From the NCBI RefSeq assembly GCF_003123685.1, contig NZ_QCYJ01000131.1, positions 1 through 64,000 of the forward strand: a stretch of 64,000 nucleotides of DNA, given 5' to 3'. The position numbers were made by a program, and so were the translations under genes. The notes beneath the pieces are model-generated. The model made no database searches. It saw nothing but the letters and a program-made list of their open reading frames with translations, and was not told the DNA's origin. Source of the DNA: Nocardia aurea. GTDB taxonomy: Bacteria; Actinomycetota; Actinomycetes; Mycobacteriales; Mycobacteriaceae. Shown here piece after piece: positions 9,993 through 18,782 of the stretch (within the stretch, counting starts at the first letter, position 1; every line of letters begins with the position of its first letter).

Positions 9993-10841
9993 TCAGTGGT
10001 CGTCGGCGTGCTGCGCGAGCCCGATGTAGACGGCGGTCAGCAGCGAAAACACGTACGCCTGCAGGAAGATGACCAGGATCTCGAACAGCGTGAAGCCGAG
10101 TCCGGCCAGCAGCGAGAACGGCGAGAACACCTTCATCCAGGCGGCGGCGTCGAAGAGGAAGAACCAGGTGGCGCTGAAGAACAGCACCAGCATGATGTGG
10201 CCGGCCAGCATATTGGCCATGAGTCGGACGGTCAGCGTGAAGGGACGCAGGATGAAGGTCGAGACGAACTCGATCGGGATCAGCAGTACGTGCAGCGCGG
10301 GCGGCACATTCGGCACCACGATGCTGCTGCGCATGTACTTGAGGAATCCGTACTTCTTGATACCCACGTAGTTGAACGCGACATAGGCGACGACTGCCAG
10401 CACCAGCGGCATACCGATTCGGGCGTTCGACGAGATGTTCAAACCCGGAACGATGCCGGAGAAGTTCAGAAAGAGGACCGTGAAGAAGATGGTCGCGATC
10501 AAGGGGAAGAACTTGCGACCGGTTTCCTTACCGAGGATCTCGTCGCAAATCTGTTCCTTGACGAAGACGAGTCCGGTCTCGGCGACATTCTGGATACCGC
10601 GCGGAATGAGCTTCGGCGAGCGGAATGCCAGCAGCATGAAGCCGACCAGAACCGCCGTCATCAGCAACCGAATCAGCATCAATCGATCGAGTTCGAACGG
10701 TGTTCCCTCGAACAGCACAGCTGGAGGGAAGAAGTCGGTAAGCGACGGCGCGTGGAACTCGCCCGCCAGAGTGGTGACGCTCAGCGTTCTCTCCCGTGTT
10801 CGGGCCGCGGGTACGTTCATTCCCGCGGTTCGATCGGACAT
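9993..10841 (-). CDS. atpB: ATP synthase F0 subunit a
   Basis: Membrane stator subunit that forms the proton half-channels. The 282-residue product has at least five hydrophobic helices. The conserved penultimate helix, PFTLTVRLMANMLAGHIML, contains the essential Arg. It is the first structural gene after atpI and starts the tight run atpB-E-F-H-A-G-D-C. A second in-frame ATG at 10820 would shorten the N-terminus by seven residues. Confidence 0.95.
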   Translation of the reverse strand: MSDRTAGMNVPAARTRERTLSVTTLAGEFHAPSLTDFFPPAVLFEGTPFELDRLMLIRLLMTAVLVGFMLLAFRSPKLIPRGIQNVAETGLVFVKEQICDEILGKETGRKFFPLIATIFFTVLFLNFSGIVPGLNISSNARIGMPLVLAVVAYVAFNYVGIKKYGFLKYMRSSIVVPNVPPALHVLLIPIEFVSTFILRPFTLTVRLMANMLAGHIMLVLFFSATWFFLFDAAAWMKVFSPFSLLAGLGFTLFEILVIFLQAYVFSLLTAVYIGLAQHADDH

Positions 10842-11084
10842 TGACGATCAATTGGGTCGACTCAGGTCGGCTCGAAATTCGTCAGCAGCTGTGCGGCAAT
10901 ACCCGCCCGGGCGTCTGTACGTGTGTCGGCGACGTTCGTCGACATGCAGAACCGGAACCCCTCGGAGCCCGGCACGGCAGTAAGCATAGCGGCACCGGGA
11001 GGGATCCGGTCGATCCCCCCTACTTGGTCGCTTGCTTACCAACACTTTACCAAGTTATCTACGACGCTGTGTAGGGGGGTGATG
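10842..11084 (-). promoter_or_regulatory. Leader region between atpI and atpB with a possible promoter
   Basis: A 243-base gap in an otherwise tightly packed operon. On the minus strand a -10-like TATGCT lies at 10988-10983, but no good -35 is seen at the right distance. The position suggests a promoter or an mRNA leader for the main atp genes separate from atpI. Confidence 0.3.
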
Positions 11085-11543
11085 TTATTCGGGCGCGGGG
11101 TCCGGTTCGGAGTCTCCGGCGGGGGTCGTCACGTACGGAACCTTCTGGCGCAGAACACCGTAGGTCTCGGCCCCGAGGACGATGAGCAGCGCGCCGATCA
11201 CGGTGAGGAACAGCGCGGTGCGGTCGTAGAAGTCGAAGTTGTTGAGCACGCCGACCACGATCAGCACGACGAGCACCTTGCCGACCCAGCTGACCAGCAT
11301 CACAAGGCCCGCGGTGCTCGGCGGCAGTTTCGCGCCGAAGAGGATCACGGCCGCCGTGGTGAGGATGAATCCGCCGCCGATCGCCGCCCCGAGCAGAGCC
11401 CCCCAGAGACCCTCCACACCGGCGGTGGCGGTCGCGATGGCGACCGAGAGCACGATCAGCACCGCCAGGCCGATCAGGCCGTAGCGCAGTGCCGCGCGCA
11501 GGGGCGCGTCGGGACCGGGGACGGGGGTCGGGGTGAAGCTCAC
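11085..11543 (-). CDS. atpI: AtpI-like membrane protein
   Basis: A 152-residue protein with four hydrophobic segments, the typical size and topology of the small protein encoded just ahead of the F0 genes in actinobacteria (ATP synthase subunit I-like). AtpI is thought to help c-ring assembly. Sequence conservation in this family is low, so the call leans on position and topology. The C-terminus is an acidic Pro-rich tail. Confidence 0.8.
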   Translation of the reverse strand: MSFTPTPVPGPDAPLRAALRYGLIGLAVLIVLSVAIATATAGVEGLWGALLGAAIGGGFILTTAAVILFGAKLPPSTAGLVMLVSWVGKVLVVLIVVGVLNNFDFYDRTALFLTVIGALLIVLGAETYGVLRQKVPYVTTPAGDSEPDPAPE

Positions 11544-11625
11544 GATCGGGCCTCGCTGACGGTCTGGACGGTCGCGTCTTTACTTGACGCCGTATTGTCG
11601 ATCCGCTCGCTCACGTGGACCGACT

Positions 11626-12771
11626 TTACCCGTGCGACTGCTGGTCGCCCGCGGGCTCCCCGCGTCGCATACCGGGAATAGCGGTCACCACCAGCGCGAA
11701 GACCAGCCCGCCCGCCATCAGCAGGACGACGAGCCGCCGATCCATCAGTGAACTCCCGACCGCGCCGAACGCGAGCACGCCGACCCACAAATAGATGAGC
11801 AGCACCACGCGACGATGCGAATGGCCGATCTGTAGTAAGCGATGATGCAAGTGCATTTTGTCGGGAGTCGAGAAACTGACCCCGGCGCGGACGCGGCGCA
11901 CGATCGCCAATACGAGATCGAGCACCGGAATGAACATCACGGCGCCGACCAGCAGCAGCGGCGAGAGCAGACCGACGATGTCGCGCGGGCCGAAACCCTG
12001 GAGCGGAATCCGGCCCGACGCACTCGTCGAGATCGCCGCCAGCACGAGACCGATCAACATCGATCCCGAATCGCCCATGAATATTCGGGCGGGCTGGAAA
12101 TTGTGCGGAAGGAATCCCAGACAGGCGCCCGCCATCGCCGCCGCCAGCAGCGCGGGCGGATAGGTGTCGACCGAACCGCCCTGTTCGTTCATCAGGCCCA
12201 CGGCGAACACGAATACCGCGGCCGCGCATATCAACCCGAGTCCGGCCGCGAGGCCGTCGAGACCATCGACGAAGTTCATCGCGTTGACCAGAGTGACGGT
12301 GACGGCGACCGTCACCAGACCGCCCTGTAAGGCGTCGAGCGAAATCGTGGAATTGGTGAACGGGTTGTAGATGCTGTACCAGCTCAGGCCCATCACGGCC
12401 ATCACACCGGCCGCGGTGACCTGCCCGGCGAATTTGGTCAGCGCGTCCAAACCCCATCGGTCGTCGACGATGCCGACGAGCACGATCAGCGTCGCCGCGA
12501 CGAGCACCGCGGGGATATCAGGGGCGTAATCGAAACCCCTGCGCAGAGCGGGTAATTGGTGCGCGAACAATACGGCCGCGACCAAGCCGACGTACATGCC
12601 GACCCCGCCCATGCGCGGGACCGGCGTGACGTGGACGTCACGCTCACGCGGGACCGCGACCGCGCCGAAGGCGATCGCGAGCACCCGGATACCGCCGGTG
12701 GCGAGGAAGGTCACCGTCGCCGAGATCAAGAGGACGAGCAGCAGCTCGCGCAACGGAACGATGGAACTCAT
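11626..12771 (-). CDS. wecA: Decaprenyl-phosphate GlcNAc-1-phosphate transferase (WecA/Rfe)
   Basis: A polytopic membrane enzyme that attaches GlcNAc-1-P to the polyprenyl carrier, the first step of the arabinogalactan linker in mycolic-acid bacteria. The 381-residue product has about eleven hydrophobic segments and the family motifs. These are VPRMGGVGMYVG near the N-terminus, NFVDGLDGLAAG, the catalytic-loop FMGDSGS and the late histidine-rich HLHHRLLQIGH. It lies between sua5 and atpI, the same order as in M. tuberculosis. Confidence 0.93.
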   Translation of the reverse strand: MSSIVPLRELLLVLLISATVTFLATGGIRVLAIAFGAVAVPRERDVHVTPVPRMGGVGMYVGLVAAVLFAHQLPALRRGFDYAPDIPAVLVAATLIVLVGIVDDRWGLDALTKFAGQVTAAGVMAVMGLSWYSIYNPFTNSTISLDALQGGLVTVAVTVTLVNAMNFVDGLDGLAAGLGLICAAAVFVFAVGLMNEQGGSVDTYPPALLAAAMAGACLGFLPHNFQPARIFMGDSGSMLIGLVLAAISTSASGRIPLQGFGPRDIVGLLSPLLLVGAVMFIPVLDLVLAIVRRVRAGVSFSTPDKMHLHHRLLQIGHSHRRVVLLIYLWVGVLAFGAVGSSLMDRRLVVLLMAGGLVFALVVTAIPGMRRGEPAGDQQSHG

Positions 12772-12828
12772 TCGGCGGACCGCCCGATCACCCGTCGGTC
12801 CGTTCGGCGCTCGCGCATCGGTCGCCGC

Positions 12829-13494
12829 TCACCGCGTAGCGGCACTGGTCAACTCGTCGGGCGCCATGCCGAGCACTTCGGCGATCTTCTCGACCGGCAC
12901 CGCGCCCTCGCGCAGGATGCGAGGCCGGTCCGCGGTGAGATCGACGATCGTGGAGGCGACGGCATGGTCGGAACGGCCGCCGTCGAGGTACACCCCGACC
13001 AGATCTCCGAGCTGATCGCGCGCCTCGGGCGCGGTCTTGGCGGGGGGCTGCCCCGAGACATTGGCACTCGACACCGCGAGCGGACCGACCTTGTCGAGCA
13101 GTTCCAGCGCCACCGGATGCAGCGGCATGCGCAGCATCACCGTTCCTCTGGTATCGCCGAGATCCCAGGCGAGCGAAGGCGCTTGTTCCACAACGAGACT
13201 CAGGCCGCCCGGCCAGAAGGCGCGGATCAGTTCACGGGCCTGCGGACGCACCGAGAACACCAGACCATCGATGGTGTTCCACGACCCGACCAGAACCGGC
13301 ACCGGCATATCGCGACCGCGGCGCTTGGCGGCCAGCAACGAACTCACCGCGGCGGAATCGAACGCGTCGGCGGCGAGGCCGTACAACGTGTCGGTCGGCA
13401 TCACCACGAGTCGCCCTGACTTCAGTGCACTGGTGGCCGCGGCCAGTCCGGCGGCGCGCGAGTCGGGATCCGCGCAGTCGTAGACGGTACTCAC
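12829..13494 (-). CDS. Threonylcarbamoyl-AMP synthase (Sua5/YrdC family)
   Basis: Makes threonylcarbamoyl-AMP from threonine, bicarbonate and ATP for the t6A tRNA modification at position 37. The 221-residue product has the substrate-binding segment KSGRLVVMPTDTLYGLAA and the later SANVSGQPPAK. The GTG at 13494 (STVYDCADPDSR) was chosen because it matches the family start. An ATG at 13503 is also possible. It is encoded between prmC and wecA. Confidence 0.93.
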   Translation of the reverse strand: MSTVYDCADPDSRAAGLAAATSALKSGRLVVMPTDTLYGLAADAFDSAAVSSLLAAKRRGRDMPVPVLVGSWNTIDGLVFSVRPQARELIRAFWPGGLSLVVEQAPSLAWDLGDTRGTVMLRMPLHPVALELLDKVGPLAVSSANVSGQPPAKTAPEARDQLGDLVGVYLDGGRSDHAVASTIVDLTADRPRILREGAVPVEKIAEVLGMAPDELTSAATR

Positions 13495-13690
13495 GGCCCC
13501 CATACTGTCACGCGACCCGGCCGCGACTGGTATCAGGCCGTCGCGGCCTCGAACCCACCGTGTCGGTGATCGGCACCACGTTTCACCGTTCTCGATCCAA
13601 CGGAGCCGAATCATGTCGTTCGGTGGCCCGAGCGAGCATCCGTGTCCGCGCTAGACCTCGACGTCTAGGCCGCTTCGGTCTCCGACCGGA

Positions 13691-14584
13691 TCACCCCTGA
13701 TCGCCGGAAACCGCCCTGCGCGCGACGACGAACCGTGGACGGCCCGCGAGGTCCGGATGTTCGGCGACATCGGTGAACATCCCGACCTCGGCGTTCAACA
13801 CCGCCGCCAGCGCCGAGCCGTTGGAATCGTCGTGTTCGATGGCCGTCGCGCCGCCGGGACGAAGGAGCCTGGTGATGGTGGGGACCATGCCCCGGATCAC
13901 GTCGAGCCCGTCGGTCCCCCCGAACAACGCGCGGTGCGGATCGTGATCGGCGACTTCCGGGTCGAGGACCGCGTCCTCGGGAATGTAGGGCGGATTGGCG
14001 ACGACCACGTCGACGCGGCCGTTCAGTTCGGTGAGCAGTGCCGGGTCGGTGACATCGTCGGCGTGCAGGACTATCGCGGTGTCACCGTCGGCGGCGCGGT
14101 CGTCGGCATTGCGGCGGGCCCATCGCAGCGCGTCCGGGTCGAGTTCGACCGCGTGTACCCGCGCGTCGGGACGGGCGTGCGCGATGGCGAGGGCCAGCGC
14201 GCCCGAACCGGTACACAGGTCGACGACGGTCGGCGGGTGATCGCGCGGCAGGGTCTCGAGAAACGCCAGCGCCCAGGCGAAAAGCAATTCGGTCTCCGGG
14301 CGCGGGACGAATACGCCCGGTCCCACCGCGAGGTCGATCTCCCCCATCGACGCGACACCGGTCAGGTGTTGCAGCGGAATGCGTTGCGCGCGACGTGCGA
14401 CCAGTTCGCGATACCGCTCCAGCTGCTCCGGTTCGATCAGCGGGACCAGTATCAGCCGGGTGCGCTGCACACCGAGCAGATGCGCCGCCAGCAGTTCGGC
14501 ATCGGCGCGAGGACTGTGCACCCCGGCCTGCCCGAGGATCTCGGCGGCCTCGTCGACAGCCGGACGCAGCGCGATTCGTGTCAT
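13691..14584 (-). CDS. prmC: Release-factor glutamine N5-methyltransferase PrmC
   Basis: Uses S-adenosylmethionine to methylate the Gln of the GGQ motif in peptide release factors. The 297-residue product has an N-terminal helical domain, the SAM-binding motif VVDLCTGSGALALAIA and the catalytic signature NPPYIPE. The ATG at 14584 (MTRIALRPAVDEA) was selected by homology. It follows prfA, which encodes its substrate, by 28 bases. Confidence 0.95.
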   Translation of the reverse strand: MTRIALRPAVDEAAEILGQAGVHSPRADAELLAAHLLGVQRTRLILVPLIEPEQLERYRELVARRAQRIPLQHLTGVASMGEIDLAVGPGVFVPRPETELLFAWALAFLETLPRDHPPTVVDLCTGSGALALAIAHARPDARVHAVELDPDALRWARRNADDRAADGDTAIVLHADDVTDPALLTELNGRVDVVVANPPYIPEDAVLDPEVADHDPHRALFGGTDGLDVIRGMVPTITRLLRPGGATAIEHDDSNGSALAAVLNAEVGMFTDVAEHPDLAGRPRFVVARRAVSGDQG

Positions 14585-14612
14585 CGGCCGACACCCGCCT
14601 TTCCTGTCCCGG

Positions 14613-15683
14613 TCACTCCCCCGACATGCGCGCTTCGCGATCCGCCTTCGCCAGGGCGTCGAGCAGCGCGTCGAGCTCACCGTCGAGGACGGTGTCGAGA
14701 TTGTGCGCCTTGAAGCCGATGCGGTGATCGGCGATCCGGTTCTCCGGGAAGTTGTAGGTGCGGATGCGTTCGGAGCGATCGACGGTGCGGATCTGCCCGG
14801 CCCGGCCCGCGGCGGCCTCCTGATCGGCCTGTTCCTCGGCGAGGGCTTGCAGCCTGGCGGCGAGCACCTGCATGGCGCGGGCCTTGTTCTGCAACTGCGA
14901 ACGCTCGTTCTGGCAGGTCACCACGATGCCGGAGGGCAGGTGGGTGATGCGAACCGCGGAGTCGGTGGTGTTGACGCCCTGACCACCCTTACCCGAGGAC
15001 CGGTACACGTCGATGCGCAGATCGGTCTCGTCGATCTGCACCTCTTCGACCTCGTCGGGTTCGGGGTAGATCAGGACACCGGCCGCCGAGGTGTGGATCC
15101 GGCCCTGCGATTCGGTGACGGGCACCCGCTGCACGCGGTGCACGCCGCCTTCGAATTTCAGGCGCGACCAGACGCCGTCGCGGGTCGCGTCACGGCTCTT
15201 GATGGACAGTGTCGCGTCCTTGTAGCCGCCGAGATCGGAGACGGTGACACCGAGGATCTCGACCTTCCAGCCGTGCCGCTCGGCGTAGCGCACGTACATG
15301 CGAGCCAGGTCGGAGGCGAACAGCGCGGATTCCTCGCCGCCTTCACCGGATTTCACTTCCAGCACCACGTCGTCGCCGTCGTGCGGGTCGCGCGGGGCCA
15401 GCAGATCGGCCAGCGTCTGTTCCAGCTCGACGACCTGGGCTTGCAGCTCGGGCACCTCGGCCGCGAAGGACGAATCGTCGGCGGCCAATTCCTTGGCGGC
15501 CGCGAGATCGTCGCGGGCGGCGCTCAGTTTGCTGTGCGTCGCCATGACCGGCGCGAGTTCGGCGAAACGCTTGCCGACTCGGCGGGCCGCACCCGGATCG
15601 TTGTGCAGGGCCGGATCGGCCAGCTGCATCTCCAGACCCGCGTGCTCGGCCAGAATGTCATCGATCGCGGACGGCTGCGTCAT
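14613..15683 (-). CDS. prfA: Peptide chain release factor 1
   Basis: Recognises UAA and UAG stop codons and triggers peptide release on the ribosome. The 356-residue product carries the catalytic GGQ motif in SSGKGGQGVNTTDSAVRI near residue 232, and the upstream ESQGRIHTSAAGVLIYPEP segment typical of RF1. It forms a unit with prmC. Confidence 0.97.
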   Translation of the reverse strand: MTQPSAIDDILAEHAGLEMQLADPALHNDPGAARRVGKRFAELAPVMATHSKLSAARDDLAAAKELAADDSSFAAEVPELQAQVVELEQTLADLLAPRDPHDGDDVVLEVKSGEGGEESALFASDLARMYVRYAERHGWKVEILGVTVSDLGGYKDATLSIKSRDATRDGVWSRLKFEGGVHRVQRVPVTESQGRIHTSAAGVLIYPEPDEVEEVQIDETDLRIDVYRSSGKGGQGVNTTDSAVRITHLPSGIVVTCQNERSQLQNKARAMQVLAARLQALAEEQADQEAAAGRAGQIRTVDRSERIRTYNFPENRIADHRIGFKAHNLDTVLDGELDALLDALAKADREARMSGE

Positions 15684-15752
15684 GGTTGGGCTTCCTCTCA
15701 GATGTGCCCGGCGGCGAAGACCACGGCCACCGGGAATGCCGCTGCAAACGCA

Positions 15753-15788
15753 CCGACGCCCGGCCTGCGATGCAGGACCGGGCGTCGG
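15753..15788 (-). terminator. Terminator of rpmE
   Basis: An 11-bp stem (15753-15763 pairing with 15778-15788, CCGACGCCCGG). It is extended by a second stem, CCTGC/GCAGG, with a GAT loop, separated only by a one-base bulge. It lies eight bases after the rpmE stop. There is no U-tract. Confidence 0.75.
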
Positions 15789-15796
15789 CGGGGAAG

Positions 15797-16039
15797 CTAG
15801 TTGGCGTCGGCTTCGGCGTCGGCCTTCTTGCCCGCGCGCTTGCCGTAGCGAGCCTCGAAGCGGGCGACACGGCCACCGGTGTCGAGGATCTTCTGCTTAC
15901 CCGTGTAGAACGGGTGGCACTGCGAGCAGACCTCGACGGTGATGTGTCCCGACTCCTTGGTGCTGCGAGTCTGGAAGGTATTACCGCAACCACAGACGAC
16001 GGTGGTGTCGACGTAGGTCGGGTGGATTCCTGCCTTCAT
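15797..16039 (-). CDS. rpmE: 50S ribosomal protein bL31, zinc-binding type
   Basis: An 80-residue large-subunit protein. It retains the four zinc ligands of the 'C+' type: CGCG near residues 16-19 and CSQCHPFY near residues 37-44. Low zinc usually replaces this form with a cysteine-free paralogue. The start at 16039 (MKAGIHPTYVDT) is the family start and has GAGAGGAC upstream. The C-terminal tail is Lys/Ala/Asp-rich. Confidence 0.96.
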   Translation of the reverse strand: MKAGIHPTYVDTTVVCGCGNTFQTRSTKESGHITVEVCSQCHPFYTGKQKILDTGGRVARFEARYGKRAGKKADAEADAN

Positions 16040-16229
16040 GGATGTCCTCTCGATATTGGTCGCCGGGTCGCCCACGAGTGTGAGCGTGAACCGGAACCGA
16101 CTAGGCGGGATTGTCTGCGCGAACGCACAGACGCACGGCGATCCAGTATGCCAGAACCGTTCGTACGCTAGAGGAACACCCCCCACCCGCCATTTGTTCC
16201 TGAACTTTTCCGCGTCCGGGCCGGAAATG

Positions 16230-16263
16230 CCGAAAGGGCCCCGCGTACGCGAGGCCCTTTCGG
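16230..16263 (-). terminator. Terminator of rho
   Basis: A perfect 11-bp stem (CCGAAAGGGCC at 16230-16240 with GGCCCTTTCGG at 16253-16263) and a 12-base loop that is itself partly self-complementary. It starts 10 bases after the rho stop on the minus strand and lacks a U-tract. Confidence 0.8.
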
Positions 16264-16273
16264 TGTCGTTCGG

Positions 16274-18472
16274 TTATTCGTCCAGCGCGCCCGGTGCGGT
16301 CTTGCTGACCTGCATCAGGAACTCCAGGTTGTTCTTGGACTTCTTCAGTCGGTCGATCAGCAGATCGATCGCCTGGTGTGAGTCCAGTCCGGACAGCACG
16401 CGACGCAGCTTGTGCAGCACCGCCGCCTCGTCCGGGTTGAGCAGCAGCTCGTCCTTACGGGTACCGGACGGATTGACGTCCACCGCCGGGAACACACGCC
16501 GTTCCGCGATCTTGCGGTCGAGCTTGAGCTCGGCGTTGCCGGTGCCCTTGAACTCCTCGAAGATCACCGTGTCACCGGTCGAACCGGTTTCCACCATCGC
16601 GGTGGCGATGATCGTCAGCGAGCCGCCGTTCTCGATATTGCGGGCCGCGCCGAGGAACCGCTTGGGCGGGTACAGCGCGGTCGAATCGACACCACCGGAG
16701 AGGATACGACCCGAAGCGGGCGAGGAGTTGTTGTACGCGCGGCCCAATCGGGTGATCGAGTCGAGCAGCACCACAACGTCTTTGCCCATTTCCACCAGGC
16801 GCTTGGCGCGCTCGATGGCGAGTTCGGCGACCGAGGTGTGATCCGACGGCGGCCGGTCGAAGGTCGAGGCGATGACCTCACCCTTCACCGAACGCTGCAT
16901 ATCGGTGACCTCTTCCGGACGTTCGTCGACCAGGACGACCATGAGGTAGCACTCGGGGTTGTTGGTCGCGATCGCGTTGGCGATGTCCTGCATGATCGTC
17001 GTCTTGCCGGCCTTGGGCGGCGAGACGATGAGGGCGCGCTGGCCCTTACCGATCGGCATGATCAGGTCGATGACCCTGGTCGTCAGCTTGTTGGGCTGGG
17101 TTTCCAGGCGCAGTCGCTGATTCGGGTACAGCGGGGTCAGTTTGCTGAACTCGGGACGACGCCTGGCCGCCTCGACGTCACCGCCGTTGACGGTGTCCAG
17201 ACGCACCAGCGGATCGAACTTCTGCCGCTGATTGCTCTGCTCGCCGTCGCGAGGGGCGCGCACCGCACCGGTGATCGCGTCACCGCGGCGCAGGCCGTTC
17301 TTGCGGACGAGATTCATCGACACGTAGACATCGTTCGGTCCGGCCAGGTAGCCCGAGGTGCGAACGAAGGCGTAGTTGTCCAGCACGTCGAGGATGCCCG
17401 CGACCGGCTGGAGCACGTCGTCGTCGCGAATCTCGAGCTCACGTGCCTCGCCGACGCTCGGGGCGCCTTCACGGTCACGACCGCGACGACGTTCCCGGAA
17501 CCGGCGTCCGCGACGTCCGCGACCGCCTTCTTCGTCGTCGCCGCCCCGGTCGGCACCGCGACTCTCGCCACGCGGGCCCGCGCTGCCGTTCTGGTTGCGG
17601 TCACCTTGGCTGTTGCGGTCGCTCTGGCTGTTGCGGTCGCCCTGGCTGCGCTCACCGCGATCACGATCGCCCTGATTGCGGTCGCCCTGGCTGTTGCGGT
17701 CGCCCTGGCTGCGCTCGCCTCGATCGCGCTCACCCTGGTTACGGTCGCCCTGGTTACGCTCGCCCTGACCGCGGTCGCCCTGGTTGCGCTCACGACGACG
17801 TTCGCCCTGGTCGCTGTCCTGCTTCGGCTCGTCACCGCGCGCATCGGCCGATTCGCCGCCGCCCGATCGAGCCTGGTCACGACCGCGACGCTGCCGACCA
17901 CGGCCGCGCTGCCCCGACTCGCGGCCGGAATCCTCGGAGGTCTCCGAACCACCCGCGGCACCCGTGTCGGCCTTCGCGGTCTCGGCTCGGCCGTTGTCGG
18001 CCCTTGCCTCCGCCTTGGGGGAATCCGCCTTGGGGGAATCGAGCTTGGGGGATTCGACCGCTGCCGAATCGACCTGAGCGGATTTCGTCTGCGCGACCTC
18101 GGTCGCCTTCTCCTTCACCGGTGCGGACGCCTTCGCGGGAGCGGCTTCCTTGGCGGGCGGCGTCACATCGAGGGTCGCCTGCTCACCTTTCCCCTCGCCG
18201 CGCGCGGGCTTGTCCGACTTGGCCGGCTTTCCGGCTTGATTTTCCTTGATGGCGGCGATCAAATCGCCCTTGCGCATTCCGGAGGTGCCTCGGATACCGA
18301 GTTCCCCCGCGAGCGCGCGCAACTGCGGCAACAACATTCCAGTCAGCCCCGATCGTGCGACGTCGGTTTTTTCGCTCATCTTCGAAATCTGCCCGGAGTC
18401 ACTTTCGCTGCCACCCGAGGAACTCGGGTTGGATTCCACCCCGGGGGTCGCGAGCAGGTCCGTATCTGTCAC
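16274..18472 (-). CDS. rho: Transcription termination factor Rho with a long disordered insert
   Basis: RNA-dependent ATPase that ends transcription. The 732-residue product has a Rho_N helical domain near residues 40-75 (LPQLRALAGELGIRG). A long low-complexity region follows (about 80-340), first rich in Lys, Ala, Ser and Pro, then in Arg, Gly, Asp, Asn, Gln and Glu. Next come the RNA-binding cold-shock-like domain (about 345-415) and the RecA-like ATPase with SPPKAGKTTI near 480 and VDERPEEVTDMQR. E. coli Rho is 419 residues and the M. tuberculosis protein about 600. The GTG at 18472 was chosen for its GGAAAGGA Shine-Dalgarno. Confidence 0.95.
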   Translation of the reverse strand: MTDTDLLATPGVESNPSSSGGSESDSGQISKMSEKTDVARSGLTGMLLPQLRALAGELGIRGTSGMRKGDLIAAIKENQAGKPAKSDKPARGEGKGEQATLDVTPPAKEAAPAKASAPVKEKATEVAQTKSAQVDSAAVESPKLDSPKADSPKAEARADNGRAETAKADTGAAGGSETSEDSGRESGQRGRGRQRRGRDQARSGGGESADARGDEPKQDSDQGERRRERNQGDRGQGERNQGDRNQGERDRGERSQGDRNSQGDRNQGDRDRGERSQGDRNSQSDRNSQGDRNQNGSAGPRGESRGADRGGDDEEGGRGRRGRRFRERRRGRDREGAPSVGEARELEIRDDDVLQPVAGILDVLDNYAFVRTSGYLAGPNDVYVSMNLVRKNGLRRGDAITGAVRAPRDGEQSNQRQKFDPLVRLDTVNGGDVEAARRRPEFSKLTPLYPNQRLRLETQPNKLTTRVIDLIMPIGKGQRALIVSPPKAGKTTIMQDIANAIATNNPECYLMVVLVDERPEEVTDMQRSVKGEVIASTFDRPPSDHTSVAELAIERAKRLVEMGKDVVVLLDSITRLGRAYNNSSPASGRILSGGVDSTALYPPKRFLGAARNIENGGSLTIIATAMVETGSTGDTVIFEEFKGTGNAELKLDRKIAERRVFPAVDVNPSGTRKDELLLNPDEAAVLHKLRRVLSGLDSHQAIDLLIDRLKKSKNNLEFLMQVSKTAPGALDE
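17590..17815 (-). repeat. Degenerate tandem repeat inside rho
   Basis: A run of roughly 15-base units related to CGGTCGCCCTGGCTG (plus strand). On the minus strand they encode repeating QGDRN, QGERD and RGERSQGD blocks in the Rho insert. Units vary by substitution but keep frame. The array could change length by slippage without a frameshift. Confidence 0.75.
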
Positions 18473-18782
18473 GGAAATCCTTTCCTTCCCTCGATTGCCG
18501 TGTGCTGTGTCGAGGGTTTCGTCCCGCAGTCCGGGCACCGTGCCGGACTCGGATGCCGTATATCACCTGCCCCGCCGGACCGGCGGCTTCGCCACCGGAT
18601 TATGAAAGGTGGGAGAGATCATTCCAGTTGCGCAGCTACGCAGCACCCCCATGGCCTGGAGGCTCGAGCCTGGAGCCTGCTGGAGCGATTGCCCTGATGA
18701 AGCACCGGCGTCTGATGCGCACGATGTACGGACTTGCCCAGGATAGCTGGCAACGGTAAGCATCGGCAAGACGGACTCGCCG
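18473..18782 (-). other. Long leader region upstream of rho
   Basis: A 310-base gap between thrB and rho. It has no convincing gene. On the minus strand a possible promoter is TTGCCG, 18 bases, then TATCCT (ending near 18738). Farther on there is a self-complementary stretch around 18655-18675 containing GGCTCGAGCC. A long untranslated leader fits the autoregulated attenuation known for rho genes, but that is inference. Confidence 0.4.
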
